From NCBI GenBank assembly GCA_029776555.1, contig JAKOSZ010000332.1:1-8990 (forward strand): 8,990 nt of DNA, written 5' to 3'. Numbering within the stretch: the first letter of the stretch is position 1; every line of letters begins with the position of its first letter. A program made the translations under genes and the position numbers. The notes under the pieces were generated by a model. It saw nothing but the letters and a program-made list of their open reading frames with translations, had not been told where the DNA came from and did no database searches. The stretch comes from Bacillota bacterium. Its GTDB lineage: Bacteria > Bacillota > Clostridia > Acetivibrionales > JAKOSZ01. This document shows positions 1 through 6,884 of the stretch, piece by piece.

Positions 1-1
1 C

Positions 2-1060
2 ATCAAGGTAACGGTAAGCCGCAGGGAGTATTCCAGCTATGGCTTCCCCCAGGGCCATGAGAGGGCGTCAAAAATAAACCGCCTGGAAGTCAGGGCCGTT
101 GGGAGCCCTTACACCTGGGAAGAATTGAAAAACATGATATCCAATAAGCTTTACAACGCTGACAGCGGCCTGGTGAATTTAAGGCTCAACCAGATGAGGA
201 GTTATTCCACGGCAGGCATCATTTCTCCCGACCAACTGGATTCCTATATTGAAGAGATAGTCCTTGAGGTGGAAAACGAACTCTCCTATTATATCGGCGA
301 CCTGGTGGAAGGCCCGGGCGCAGTCTTGGGAGAAAGGGCCGTTAAGCGCTTTTCTAAGCCCGTGACCGTAGAACTCTGTTTCCCCACCATACCCGGGACG
401 CCTCAGCCCTATGTCCGCTACGACGGTGAAAGCCGTTGGACGGGCCTTTCCCCGCTTACGGTGAATTTGTCCGGACAGCTGGCTTTTGAAGTTACCGGAA
501 CGGGAGAGTACGTGGTGCTTCAGAGGAAGTCAGGCCTTGACGGCATTCCTGACGATTTCTGGGCAAAAGAGAGTTTAACTGCTTTTGTATCCAGGTATGA
601 CATTACAAGGGTATTTGAAGGAAGCGAGAATTTTATTGCCCCGGAGATGTACGTTACGGTAGGGGAGATGGTCCGCCTCTATGTGCTGGTCACCTCCGGG
701 CAGGACTTTTTGAGCCCGGACATGGAGCAAAAGGTAAAGAGGACCGAGTTAAAAGAAGTGCTGGGGGCTGAAGGAAACTTAAAAGATGTCAGCAGGCAGC
801 AGATGGCGGCTGTCCTCTTTAAGCTTTACTGCAGGAAGACCGGAGCCGATATGGGAAGTCTTGCGGCTGGAAGGCGTATTTACATAAGGGACTTCAGTGC
901 CATAGACGGGCGATTTGTAAACGCCGTTGAACTCATGCTGGACATGGGCGTTTTAAGACTTGACCCAACGGGGCGGTTTAACCCCGGCTCACCGGTTACA
1001 AGGGCGGAAGCCGTGGATGCCTTTGTAAAGGCTTTAAGGCTTTCGGGCGAGGAGCTTTGA
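2..1060 (+). CDS. SLH-tailed surface protein, 5' end outside the window
   Basis: The frame is open from base 2 with no stop before TGA at 1058-1060. The TTG at 125 is internal, because codons 2-124 read through as plausible protein, so the gene starts upstream and 352 C-terminal residues are visible. The last ~180 residues look like three degenerate S-layer homology repeats. The best is the last (about 872-1045), ending in a classic SLH motif, PVTRAEAVDAFVKAL. SLH repeats usually hold exported proteins non-covalently to secondary cell-wall polymer, so a surface location is inferred. The preceding ~170 residues look beta-rich and I do not recognise them. The whole visible tail can be aligned by eye with the tail of the next gene (conserved GQ-x-x-F, G-x-Y-x-x-x, YD[IL], LxGE near the end). 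The next gene starts 31 bases after this stop, so the two are probably one operon. The function beyond the envelope is unknown. Confidence 0.8.
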   Translation: MKVTVSRREYSSYGFPQGHERASKINRLEVRAVGSPYTWEELKNMISNKLYNADSGLVNLRLNQMRSYSTAGIISPDQLDSYIEEIVLEVENELSYYIGDLVEGPGAVLGERAVKRFSKPVTVELCFPTIPGTPQPYVRYDGESRWTGLSPLTVNLSGQLAFEVTGTGEYVVLQRKSGLDGIPDDFWAKESLTAFVSRYDITRVFEGSENFIAPEMYVTVGEMVRLYVLVTSGQDFLSPDMEQKVKRTELKEVLGAEGNLKDVSRQQMAAVLFKLYCRKTGADMGSLAAGRRIYIRDFSAIDGRFVNAVELMLDMGVLRLDPTGRFNPGSPVTRAEAVDAFVKALRLSGEEL

Positions 1061-1091
1061 TCGAATCAGGTCTATGACGGGAGAGGGAATT

Positions 1092-4000
1092 ATGGGCAGG
1101 ATAAAAAGACTTGTACTGAAAACCGCCAGCTTGATAGCGGCCTTATGCATTGCGGCAGGGGGGATGGAGTGCCGGGTACAGGCAGGGCTCAGCGAAGACC
1201 CGCCCCAGCTTCCTCCGACAAACATACGCATCGACCCTTCCGATCCCACGGGCTTTGAGGGCGAAGGCAGCATTGACCCTGAAACAAACAAGCCCACCTG
1301 CTATGTAAATCTCACCTGGACAAGCCCGCCTTATAACGAGGCCGGAAATGAGGGGGACCCGGTGGTAAGGCGCTACCTCAACTTCTACCTGCAGGAAATC
1401 GGGGAGACCGTTGGCCCCAGGGAGCAGTACTTCCAGCAGGACATTCCCGACCTTCCCACCACCTCTTACAAATTGACCAGGCTAAAGCCCGGTACCGTTT
1501 ACTACGTGGACATGACTGCCCAGCATGACCACAGGGACAGTGAAGGGAATATTTACACCAAGGGCCCGTCGGTTCCATCCACCAGGTACAAGTTTTTAAC
1601 CAGGATGGAACTGGAGGTGGAACCCTACGGTCCGACCCAGATAAAGATAAGGTGGAGCGACGTATGGGATCTGAGCAGCGAAGGGAACACGTACAGGCTG
1701 AACTATAAGCTTTACATCATGCAGGTCAGCGGTACCGGCACGGTGCCGTCCGACGTCTACTCTTCCCCTCCGATTTACATAAGGGACGAACAGATAGGCC
1801 CCAACGGCCCTGTAAGACCCGATAAGGAAGAAGGGATGCTGGAGTACATCCACACCTTCCCCGGGGATGCCAGCCAGATTGCGGGAAGGGTATTCTACGT
1901 AGCCGTAGAGCCCGAAACCGTCTACGGGGATTTCATGTATGGCAGATCCGACGTAAGGTATGGCTGCACGTACATAAATGCCAGTGTGGCGAAAATTGCC
2001 TTTACCTCCATGGGGACCATATGGAGGCTCCAGTGGGATTCGGTGGGAACGGGCATAAACTACAGGATTGACAAAATAATTGACGGCGTTCCCCACCCCT
2101 ACGTGTCGGCGGTGGGCGAGACCAAGTATGACATAGTGCTGCCTCCGGAGGAGGAAGCGGGCTGGTATATAATCAGGGCCAACGTGGAAAGCCTGTACCC
2201 TGACGCGGATATTAAGATTGAATCCAGGGTTATTGAGATAAGGGACAAAGCGCCGGTTTTGATACCGCAGCCGGCGGCCCCCGAGTTTGTCAACCAGCTG
2301 GGGGACGTCAGCTACGCCGACGGGGTAAGGCATGACAGGGTGGACCTCTTGTGGAGGGCGCCCAGGAGGGAGGACGGCAGCATCGACACCGACGTGTCTT
2401 ACAACCTGTGGATACTTACGTCGCCTGACGTGGAAGACCAGGACCTTCTGGAACCGCTTCACATTACCATAAGCAGCGACAATTACGTCATGGACGAGGA
2501 TACAGGGCAGATCCTGGGCTATAGATACACCGTTGCCGGCCTTAATGCCAACACGGTATATTACATGAGGCTGGCGGCCCGCAAGGAGGCTGAAGATGGC
2601 CCGGTTTACTCGGAGCCCGCCATAAGGATAGCCGTCACACTGCCGAGAGACGGCGTAGAGGGAAGGCCTGTGGCCCCGGCCCAACCCGCATGGATCCGCT
2701 CCGGCCCAAGCGACCCCTTTGATGAATCCAACACCATCAAGGTGGACCTCAAAACCGAGTGGTATGAGCAGTATGTGGACAGCGGGGGTTACCTGGGCTG
2801 CTGGAGGCCTGCCCCGGAGGACTACGACCCGGTCCAGAACCCGCCGGACGGGGTAAATTACAGGTTGAGCAGGTACAGGGACCAGGTGGAGTTTGAGGTA
2901 TACTACGTCAAGTACACCGCCTGGGTGGAGAAGAACTATGAAAACGCCTCGCATGAAGAGCTAAGGAGGTTGGAGACCACGGAAGCCAACCGGGTGCCTC
3001 CCTCTTCCTTCCATGTATTGAACGGCAGGGTGAGGGTGAGCATTGACGGGATTGAGAGCAATACCTCTTATGTCATATGGGCCAGGGCGAGGTACGGCCA
3101 GGGAGAAGAGTTCCTTTCTGACCCGTCGGCGCCGATTATTGTCACCACCGCCCCGGTGATAATAACGGAACCTGAGACGCCGGTGGTGCCTTCCTTTACA
3201 TATTTCTACTCCGAAGACACATACGTGGACCTGGGCTGGGGCTTTGTGGTAAAGGAAGGCTATTCCTACCGGATAAAATACGGGACGGAGGAGGATATCG
3301 ACAAGGCGCAGGAGATAGCAAAGGACATAACCCTGGCAGACTATACGAAAGGCTATTTCCGGGTGGAAGGCCTGGAGGAGGATACCCTCTATTACTTCTG
3401 GCTAAAGGCGAAATATACCGCCCCCGACGGGAAGGTAAGGGAGTCCGTCTGGAGCGACGCCATCTCCGTCAGGACAAAGGCGCCGGTTCCCCCGGGTACG
3501 CCCAGGGGCTTTGGCATTAAGAAAGATAAAGGGGCCATTGGGAAAAACAGCATTTCTTATGAATGGGTGAAGGAAGAAGGGATGGAATACATCCTGGAAA
3601 TTGCCGGGGATGAAAGCTACAGGGATTCGGTGGAATACATGGTGGGGGCGGTATCCGAGTACACGGTGGAAGGGCTCCTTTCCAATCACAGGTATTTTGC
3701 CAGGCTTTACGCCTATGACCCGGTGAAGAAACTCAGGTCCAACCCCACCTACAGCGTTATCGCAAGGACTTTAAGGAGCCAGGAAGACTATGACTCGGAT
3801 AAAGACATTGACACCGTATTAACCGGTGATTTTGTGATAAAAGACCCCCATGCCGCAGGCGGCCTTTGGAACGTCAGGATAACCGGGGCCAATGCCGAAA
3901 GGTTCTTGCAGCATGTGCGGACCGACAGAAAGCTGGATTACGTCCTGGACATCAGCGATATGCCGGACAAGACCCGGCAGGTTGCCGTTACGGTGGAAAA

Positions 4001-4955
4001 AAAGGTGTTAAGAGGCCTTTCGGAACTGGGTGAGAATTTGAACATACTGACAAAGACGGCTATGCTGGTCATAAGGCCGGGGGTTTTTGACACCGGCGGG
4101 GCTCTGCCGGGGAGCCTGATAGTGTTAAACATCAGCTTCCCGGATGCCGGAAGCCTTGTGTCTACTGAAAAACTGTCCTTCAAAACCGGGGTTATAAGCC
4201 TTACGGCCAGCGCCGTGGAAGGGGGTAAGAGCACCCAGATAAGGCGCTTTGAGAGCCCTCTGAAGGTTGTCTTCAGCCATTCAGGCCAGGGCTGGTTTAT
4301 AGAAGGCGTCACTTCCGGCTATGTCAAAAGCCCCAATGGCACATGGAAAGCCGTGGAAACCTACCAGTCCCCTGACAGGGGAGGAAAAGGCGGACAGGTT
4401 TATTTTGCGCTGGAGGAGCCGGGATATTTCGCCGTTGCCGACAGGAGCAGGACACGGTTTAGAGACACCGGGACCAGCAGGTACGGCGATGCCATAGAAA
4501 AACTCGCCCTAATCTACGACTTAAAGTGCGTGGGAGGAGATCTCTTTAAGCCCGACAACAGGGCCACAATACTGTTCTGCATTGAACTTGCCATGGACGT
4601 GCTGGGGCAGGATTATTCCGCTTCCGCCGAAAAGGCGGTAAAGGCCGGGCTCATATCCATCCAGGACGCCCTCTATCCCGAAGCCGACTGCACCAGGGAA
4701 AAAGGCGCCGCAATAGCGGTGAGGATATATGAAATAAAGACAGGGCAAAGGGCTTCGCCCAGCGGTGAAGTGAATATTTACAGGGACCAGGCTGAGATAA
4801 GCCGCGAATTAAGGGATAAAGTGCTGTTTGCGGCAGAAAATGGACTGTTGGCGGTGGAGCCCGGGAAACTCTTATCACCCCGTGCGGAACTGTCCCGGGG
4901 AGAGTTTGCCTTTATGCTTGAAAGGGCCCTTCTCCTGGCGGGAGAGATCGAGTGA
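1092..4955 (+). CDS. Large secreted fibronectin type III / SLH-domain surface protein
   Basis: A 1287-residue exported protein. I chose ATG 1092 because GGGAG (1079-1083) lies 8 bases before it and the product begins with a clean signal peptide: MGRIKRLVLK, a hydrophobic core, then probable cleavage after VQA (~residue 32). ATG 1074 is in frame but has no good ribosome site. Residues ~35-895 form about seven fibronectin type III-like units. Five show the typical L-x-x-x-T/H-x-Y strand, at about residues 131 (LKPGTVYY), 484 (LNANTVYY), 654 (IESNTSYV), 761 (LEEDTLYY) and 862 (LLSNHRYF); units at ~172-295 and ~296-393 are degenerate. Residues ~896-1120 are unrecognised and beta-rich. Residues ~1125-1287 are three weak SLH repeats ending in LSRGEFAFML. 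A role in surface display, adhesion or S-layer architecture is inferred; no enzyme motif was seen. It follows the upstream SLH gene by 31 bases and that protein shares its tail. A gap of 472 bases separates it from murA. Confidence 0.85.
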   Translation: MGRIKRLVLKTASLIAALCIAAGGMECRVQAGLSEDPPQLPPTNIRIDPSDPTGFEGEGSIDPETNKPTCYVNLTWTSPPYNEAGNEGDPVVRRYLNFYLQEIGETVGPREQYFQQDIPDLPTTSYKLTRLKPGTVYYVDMTAQHDHRDSEGNIYTKGPSVPSTRYKFLTRMELEVEPYGPTQIKIRWSDVWDLSSEGNTYRLNYKLYIMQVSGTGTVPSDVYSSPPIYIRDEQIGPNGPVRPDKEEGMLEYIHTFPGDASQIAGRVFYVAVEPETVYGDFMYGRSDVRYGCTYINASVAKIAFTSMGTIWRLQWDSVGTGINYRIDKIIDGVPHPYVSAVGETKYDIVLPPEEEAGWYIIRANVESLYPDADIKIESRVIEIRDKAPVLIPQPAAPEFVNQLGDVSYADGVRHDRVDLLWRAPRREDGSIDTDVSYNLWILTSPDVEDQDLLEPLHITISSDNYVMDEDTGQILGYRYTVAGLNANTVYYMRLAARKEAEDGPVYSEPAIRIAVTLPRDGVEGRPVAPAQPAWIRSGPSDPFDESNTIKVDLKTEWYEQYVDSGGYLGCWRPAPEDYDPVQNPPDGVNYRLSRYRDQVEFEVYYVKYTAWVEKNYENASHEELRRLETTEANRVPPSSFHVLNGRVRVSIDGIESNTSYVIWARARYGQGEEFLSDPSAPIIVTTAPVIITEPETPVVPSFTYFYSEDTYVDLGWGFVVKEGYSYRIKYGTEEDIDKAQEIAKDITLADYTKGYFRVEGLEEDTLYYFWLKAKYTAPDGKVRESVWSDAISVRTKAPVPPGTPRGFGIKKDKGAIGKNSISYEWVKEEGMEYILEIAGDESYRDSVEYMVGAVSEYTVEGLLSNHRYFARLYAYDPVKKLRSNPTYSVIARTLRSQEDYDSDKDIDTVLTGDFVIKDPHAAGGLWNVRITGANAERFLQHVRTDRKLDYVLDISDMPDKTRQVAVTVEKKVLRGLSELGENLNILTKTAMLVIRPGVFDTGGALPGSLIVLNISFPDAGSLVSTEKLSFKTGVISLTASAVEGGKSTQIRRFESPLKVVFSHSGQGWFIEGVTSGYVKSPNGTWKAVETYQSPDRGGKGGQVYFALEEPGYFAVADRSRTRFRDTGTSRYGDAIEKLALIYDLKCVGGDLFKPDNRATILFCIELAMDVLGQDYSASAEKAVKAGLISIQDALYPEADCTREKGAAIAVRIYEIKTGQRASPSGEVNIYRDQAEISRELRDKVLFAAENGLLAVEPGKLLSPRAELSRGEFAFMLERALLLAGEIE

Positions 4956-5002
4956 GCCGGCCCATGTGCCTTAAATATGGGAGCTGTCCATCTTTTTTGC
5001 AC

Positions 5003-5031
5003 GTATATAGCGGTGTTGCGGAGGCAATAAT
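5003..5031 (+). promoter_or_regulatory. Sigma-F-like promoter match
   Basis: GTATA (5003-5007), a 15-base spacer, then GGCAATAAT (5023-5031). The Bacillus forespore sigma-F consensus is about GYWTA, ~15 bases, GGnnAnAnT, and every fixed position matches. Transcription would start near 5038, twenty bases before the open frame at 5058. The match is by eye in a short AT-rich region, so a chance hit is possible. Confidence 0.35.
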
Positions 5032-5057
5032 TTTACTGTGACAGAGCAAAGGGGGAG

Positions 5058-5171
5058 ATGGAACAAGCCGGTTTTTTGTCTTATTTTTTTTCAAAACTAT
5101 TATCCGCGCAAAGAATAAAAAAATACGCTTCAGCCGCTGTTCTTAAAAATTACCCCGGTAGAATTTGTTGA
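5058..5171 (+). CDS. Candidate 37-residue small protein
   Basis: ATG at 5058 to TGA at 5169-5171. The peptide starts MEQAGFLSYFF and ends KNYPGRIC; it is small, basic and partly hydrophobic, with no family I recognise. In favour: it starts about 20 bases after the predicted sigma-F start point, and the purine run AAAGGGGGAG (5048-5057) directly precedes the ATG. Against: the Shine-Dalgarno run abuts the start with almost no spacing, the T-rich codons 5072-5091 may simply be a terminator tail, and the composition resembles non-coding DNA. TTG 5076 is another in-frame start. Treat it as a hypothesis. Confidence 0.18.
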   Translation: MEQAGFLSYFFSKLLSAQRIKKYASAAVLKNYPGRIC

Positions 5172-5191
5172 CGCGTCCCGAAAGCAGCAAA

Positions 5192-5219
5192 TTGTGCCTG
5201 GCAGCTGACGAAATATATA
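5192..5219 (+). promoter_or_regulatory. Weak vegetative-type promoter candidate for murA
   Basis: TTGTGC (5192-5197), a 16-base spacer and TATATA (5214-5219) loosely fit sigma-A -35/-10 boxes. A better -35 box, TTGACG at 5168-5173, lacks a -10 box at the right distance. murA needs a housekeeping promoter and the upstream gene ends 472 bases away, so one is expected somewhere here. The exact boxes are uncertain. Confidence 0.25.
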
Positions 5220-5243
5220 TACCGGGAGGAAGTATGCGGAAAT

Positions 5244-5264
5244 AAACTTAAGCGCTTAAAGTTT
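5244..5264 (+). repeat. Near-perfect palindrome upstream of murA
   Basis: AAACTTAAGC (5244-5253) faces GCTTAAAGTTT (5254-5264), symmetrical apart from one extra A. The core TTAAGCGCTTAA (5248-5259) is a perfect 12-base palindrome. It lies ~25 bases downstream of the candidate TATATA box and ~165 bases before murA. A loop-less palindrome suits a dimeric DNA-binding protein better than a terminator hairpin. The flanks CCGGG (5222-5226) and CCCGG (5266-5270) could extend pairing further. Confidence 0.4.
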
Positions 5265-5427
5265 GCCCGGGCGGTATTGAGGCGTGTTGCCGCCGGCAGG
5301 TTTAAAGAAACTTACCCGGCAGCGGGAGCCCGAAATAAAAGGGAGCAGGTAAAGAAGGAAAAAAGGTTCAGACAGCAAAAGCAGTGGTGGAAGAAACAAA
5401 AGACAACGTCAAAAGAGGGGAATGAAA

Positions 5428-6690
5428 TTGAAGAAGTTTATAATAACCCAAGCCGCACCTTTAAAAGGAAAAGTTAAAGTCAGCGGGGCCAAAAACTCCG
5501 TCCTGCCCATAATGGCAGCTTCCCTGCTGGCAGATGGGATAAGCCGGATAGATGAGGTCCCGTACCTTAACGATGTACTCATTATGCGGGACCTGCTCAT
5601 TTCCCTGGGGGCAAGGGTGACCCTGGATAAGGAAAAGGGCAGGCTGACCATCGACCCCGGGAAGATTTCCGGTACCGTAGCTCCCTATGAACTGGTCAAT
5701 AAGATGAGGGCTTCTTTTCTTGTCTTAGGCCCCCTTCTGGCAAAGGTGGGACGGGCCAGGGTGTCGCTGCCGGGCGGATGCGCCATAGGCACAAGGCCCG
5801 TTGACCTCCATTTGAAAGGATTCAGCGCCATGGGGGCTAAAATCACCCAGGGGCACGGCTATATTGAAGCCCAGGCCAAAGACGGGCTTAAGGGAAATAA
5901 AATCTACCTTGACTTTCCAAGCGTAGGGGCTACTGAAAACATAATGATGGCCGCCGTGCTGTCAAAAGGGCAGACCATAATTGAAAATGCGGCCATTGAA
6001 CCGGAAGTGGTTGACCTGGCCACCTACCTCACCGCCATGGGGGCGGACATAAAAGGGGCGGGCACCGATACCATCCGCATTAACGGGGTCAGGAGCTTAA
6101 AAGGGGCCAGCCACGCCATAATTCCCGACAGGATAGAGGCGGGGACCTATATGCTGGCCGCAGCCGTAACCGGCGGGGATATTACGGTTGAAAACGTGGT
6201 CACGGAACACTTAAAGCCGGTAATTGCAAAGCTGAGAGAGGCAGGGGTGGAAGTGTCGGAGGAGCTTACCAGCGTCCGGGTGCAGGCCGGCGACCGGTTA
6301 AAGGCGGTGGACATTAAAACCCATCCCTATCCCGGTTTTCCCACCGATATGCAGTCGCCCATGACGGCCCTCTTAAGCACTGCCAAGGGCACCAGCATTG
6401 TCATCGAGACCATATTTGAGAACAGGTTTATGCACATAAGCGAGCTTAAAAGGATGGGCGCCAACATAAAAATTGACGGGCGCAGTGCGGTTATTGAAGG
6501 AAAGCCCGTACTTACCGGAGCGGAGGTCAAGGCGACGGATTTAAGGGCGGGAGCCGCTTTAGTCATTGCCGGCCTTGCCGCCAAAGGGGTTACCGAGATT
6601 ACGGACATTGAACACATCGACAGGGGCTATGTGAATATGGACGAGAAGTTAAACGCCATGGGGGCCAGCATAAAAAGGGTTGAGGAATAA
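5428..6690 (+). CDS. murA: UDP-N-acetylglucosamine 1-carboxyvinyltransferase (MurA)
   Basis: Cytoplasmic enzyme that transfers enolpyruvate from phosphoenolpyruvate to UDP-GlcNAc, the first committed step of peptidoglycan synthesis and the target of fosfomycin. The product is 420 residues, normal for the family. Motifs counted from TTG 5428: SGAKN with Lys22/Asn23; the loop PGGCAIGTRPVD with catalytic Cys118 (E. coli Cys115); GFPTDMQSP with Asp307 (E. coli Asp305); and HIDRGY with Arg399 (E. coli Arg397). The Cys is intact, so fosfomycin sensitivity of the enzyme is expected. Start choice: ATG 5422 is also in frame, but AGAGGGG (5414-5420) is only 1 base before it and 7 bases before TTG 5428. 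The TTG start also makes the N-terminus collinear with E. coli MurA through K22. It precedes spoIID and spoIIQ as murAA does in B. subtilis. Whether this is the murAA- or murAB-type copy is suggested only by this position. Confidence 0.96.
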   Translation: MKKFIITQAAPLKGKVKVSGAKNSVLPIMAASLLADGISRIDEVPYLNDVLIMRDLLISLGARVTLDKEKGRLTIDPGKISGTVAPYELVNKMRASFLVLGPLLAKVGRARVSLPGGCAIGTRPVDLHLKGFSAMGAKITQGHGYIEAQAKDGLKGNKIYLDFPSVGATENIMMAAVLSKGQTIIENAAIEPEVVDLATYLTAMGADIKGAGTDTIRINGVRSLKGASHAIIPDRIEAGTYMLAAAVTGGDITVENVVTEHLKPVIAKLREAGVEVSEELTSVRVQAGDRLKAVDIKTHPYPGFPTDMQSPMTALLSTAKGTSIVIETIFENRFMHISELKRMGANIKIDGRSAVIEGKPVLTGAEVKATDLRAGAALVIAGLAAKGVTEITDIEHIDRGYVNMDEKLNAMGASIKRVEE

Positions 6691-6734
6691 AAGCCAATAG
6701 CTTATAACCTGTCAGGGATAAGAGCACTTCTTTA

Positions 6735-6764
6735 TCATATTTCCGTCTTTCAACTGAATATATT
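6735..6764 (+). promoter_or_regulatory. Sigma-E-like promoter of spoIID
   Basis: TCATATT (6735-6741) fits the sigma-E -35 consensus KMATATT at all seven positions. After a 15-base spacer, AATATATT (6757-6764) fits the -10 consensus CATACAHT at six of eight. Bacillus spoIID is a known mother-cell sigma-E gene, which makes this assignment likely. Transcription would begin near 6771, giving a leader of about 115 bases. Confidence 0.55.
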
Positions 6765-6776
6765 TAAAACAAATCC

Positions 6777-6805
6777 CGGGCCTGTTTAAAACAGGATTTT
6801 GCCCG
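6777..6805 (+). repeat. Hairpin in the murA-spoIID gap
   Basis: CCTGTT (6781-6786), loop TAA, AACAGG (6790-6795), followed by ATTTT. An alternative outer pairing is CGGGC (6777-6781) with GCCCG (6801-6805). It could be a weak terminator for murA, but it lies just downstream of the sigma-E-like promoter and so would sit at the 5' end of the spoIID leader. The T run is too short for a confident terminator call. Confidence 0.35.
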
Positions 6806-6851
6806 TCACAGCCCAAAGGCGGTTTTGCTTTTATACCCGGAGGCTTTGGCC

Positions 6852-6866
6852 ATGTCAAGGTATTAA
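6852..6866 (+). other. Possible four-codon leader cistron before spoIID
   Basis: GGAGG (6839-6843) stands 8 bases before ATG 6852, ideal spacing, but the frame reads only MSRY and stops at TAA 6864-6866. It is in the same frame as spoIID, with a second stop (TAG 6879-6881) before the spoIID TTG start. Initiation here followed by re-initiation at 6885 is possible; it could also be a relic of an older start. Confidence 0.2.
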
Positions 6867-6884
6867 GAGATGGGGTCGTAGGAG

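Larger units (their letters stand above)
4956..5427 (+). other. 472-base intergenic region before murA
   Basis: AT-richer than the flanking genes and with many homopolymer runs. A T-rich stretch at 5072-5091 could end transcription of the surface-protein operon, but I find only 4-base stems (ACAA/TTGT) before it, so I do not call an intrinsic terminator. The region holds a sigma-F-like promoter match, a 37-codon open frame, a weak vegetative-type promoter and a palindrome, each listed separately. The Lys/Arg-rich open frame at 5277-5477 runs into murA and is not accepted as a gene. Confidence 0.7.

Noticed and set aside
125..127. TTG at 125 as the start of the first gene
   Set aside because: The frame is open to the left edge with plausible protein and there is no ribosome binding site before 125, so it is an internal Leu codon.
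1158..1182. Possible lipobox (Gly-Gly-Met-Glu-Cys) in the surface protein signal peptide
   Set aside because: The residues before the Cys do not fit L-[AS]-[GA]-C, and a normal signal peptidase I site (VQA) follows a few residues later.
1596..2954. 452-codon open frame on the - strand
   Set aside because: It lies entirely opposite the fibronectin III gene, is rich in Val/Pro/Arg/Gly/His as expected of a shadow frame, and has no recognisable domain or supported ribosome site.
5061..5092. Intrinsic terminator at the T-rich run after the surface-protein operon
   Set aside because: Only 4-base stems can be drawn before the T runs; the GC-rich hairpin needed for a confident call is absent.
5277..5477. 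66-codon Lys/Arg/Gln-rich frame running into murA
   Set aside because: TTG start without a ribosome site, low-complexity composition from a purine-rich leader, and a 50-base overlap with murA in another frame.
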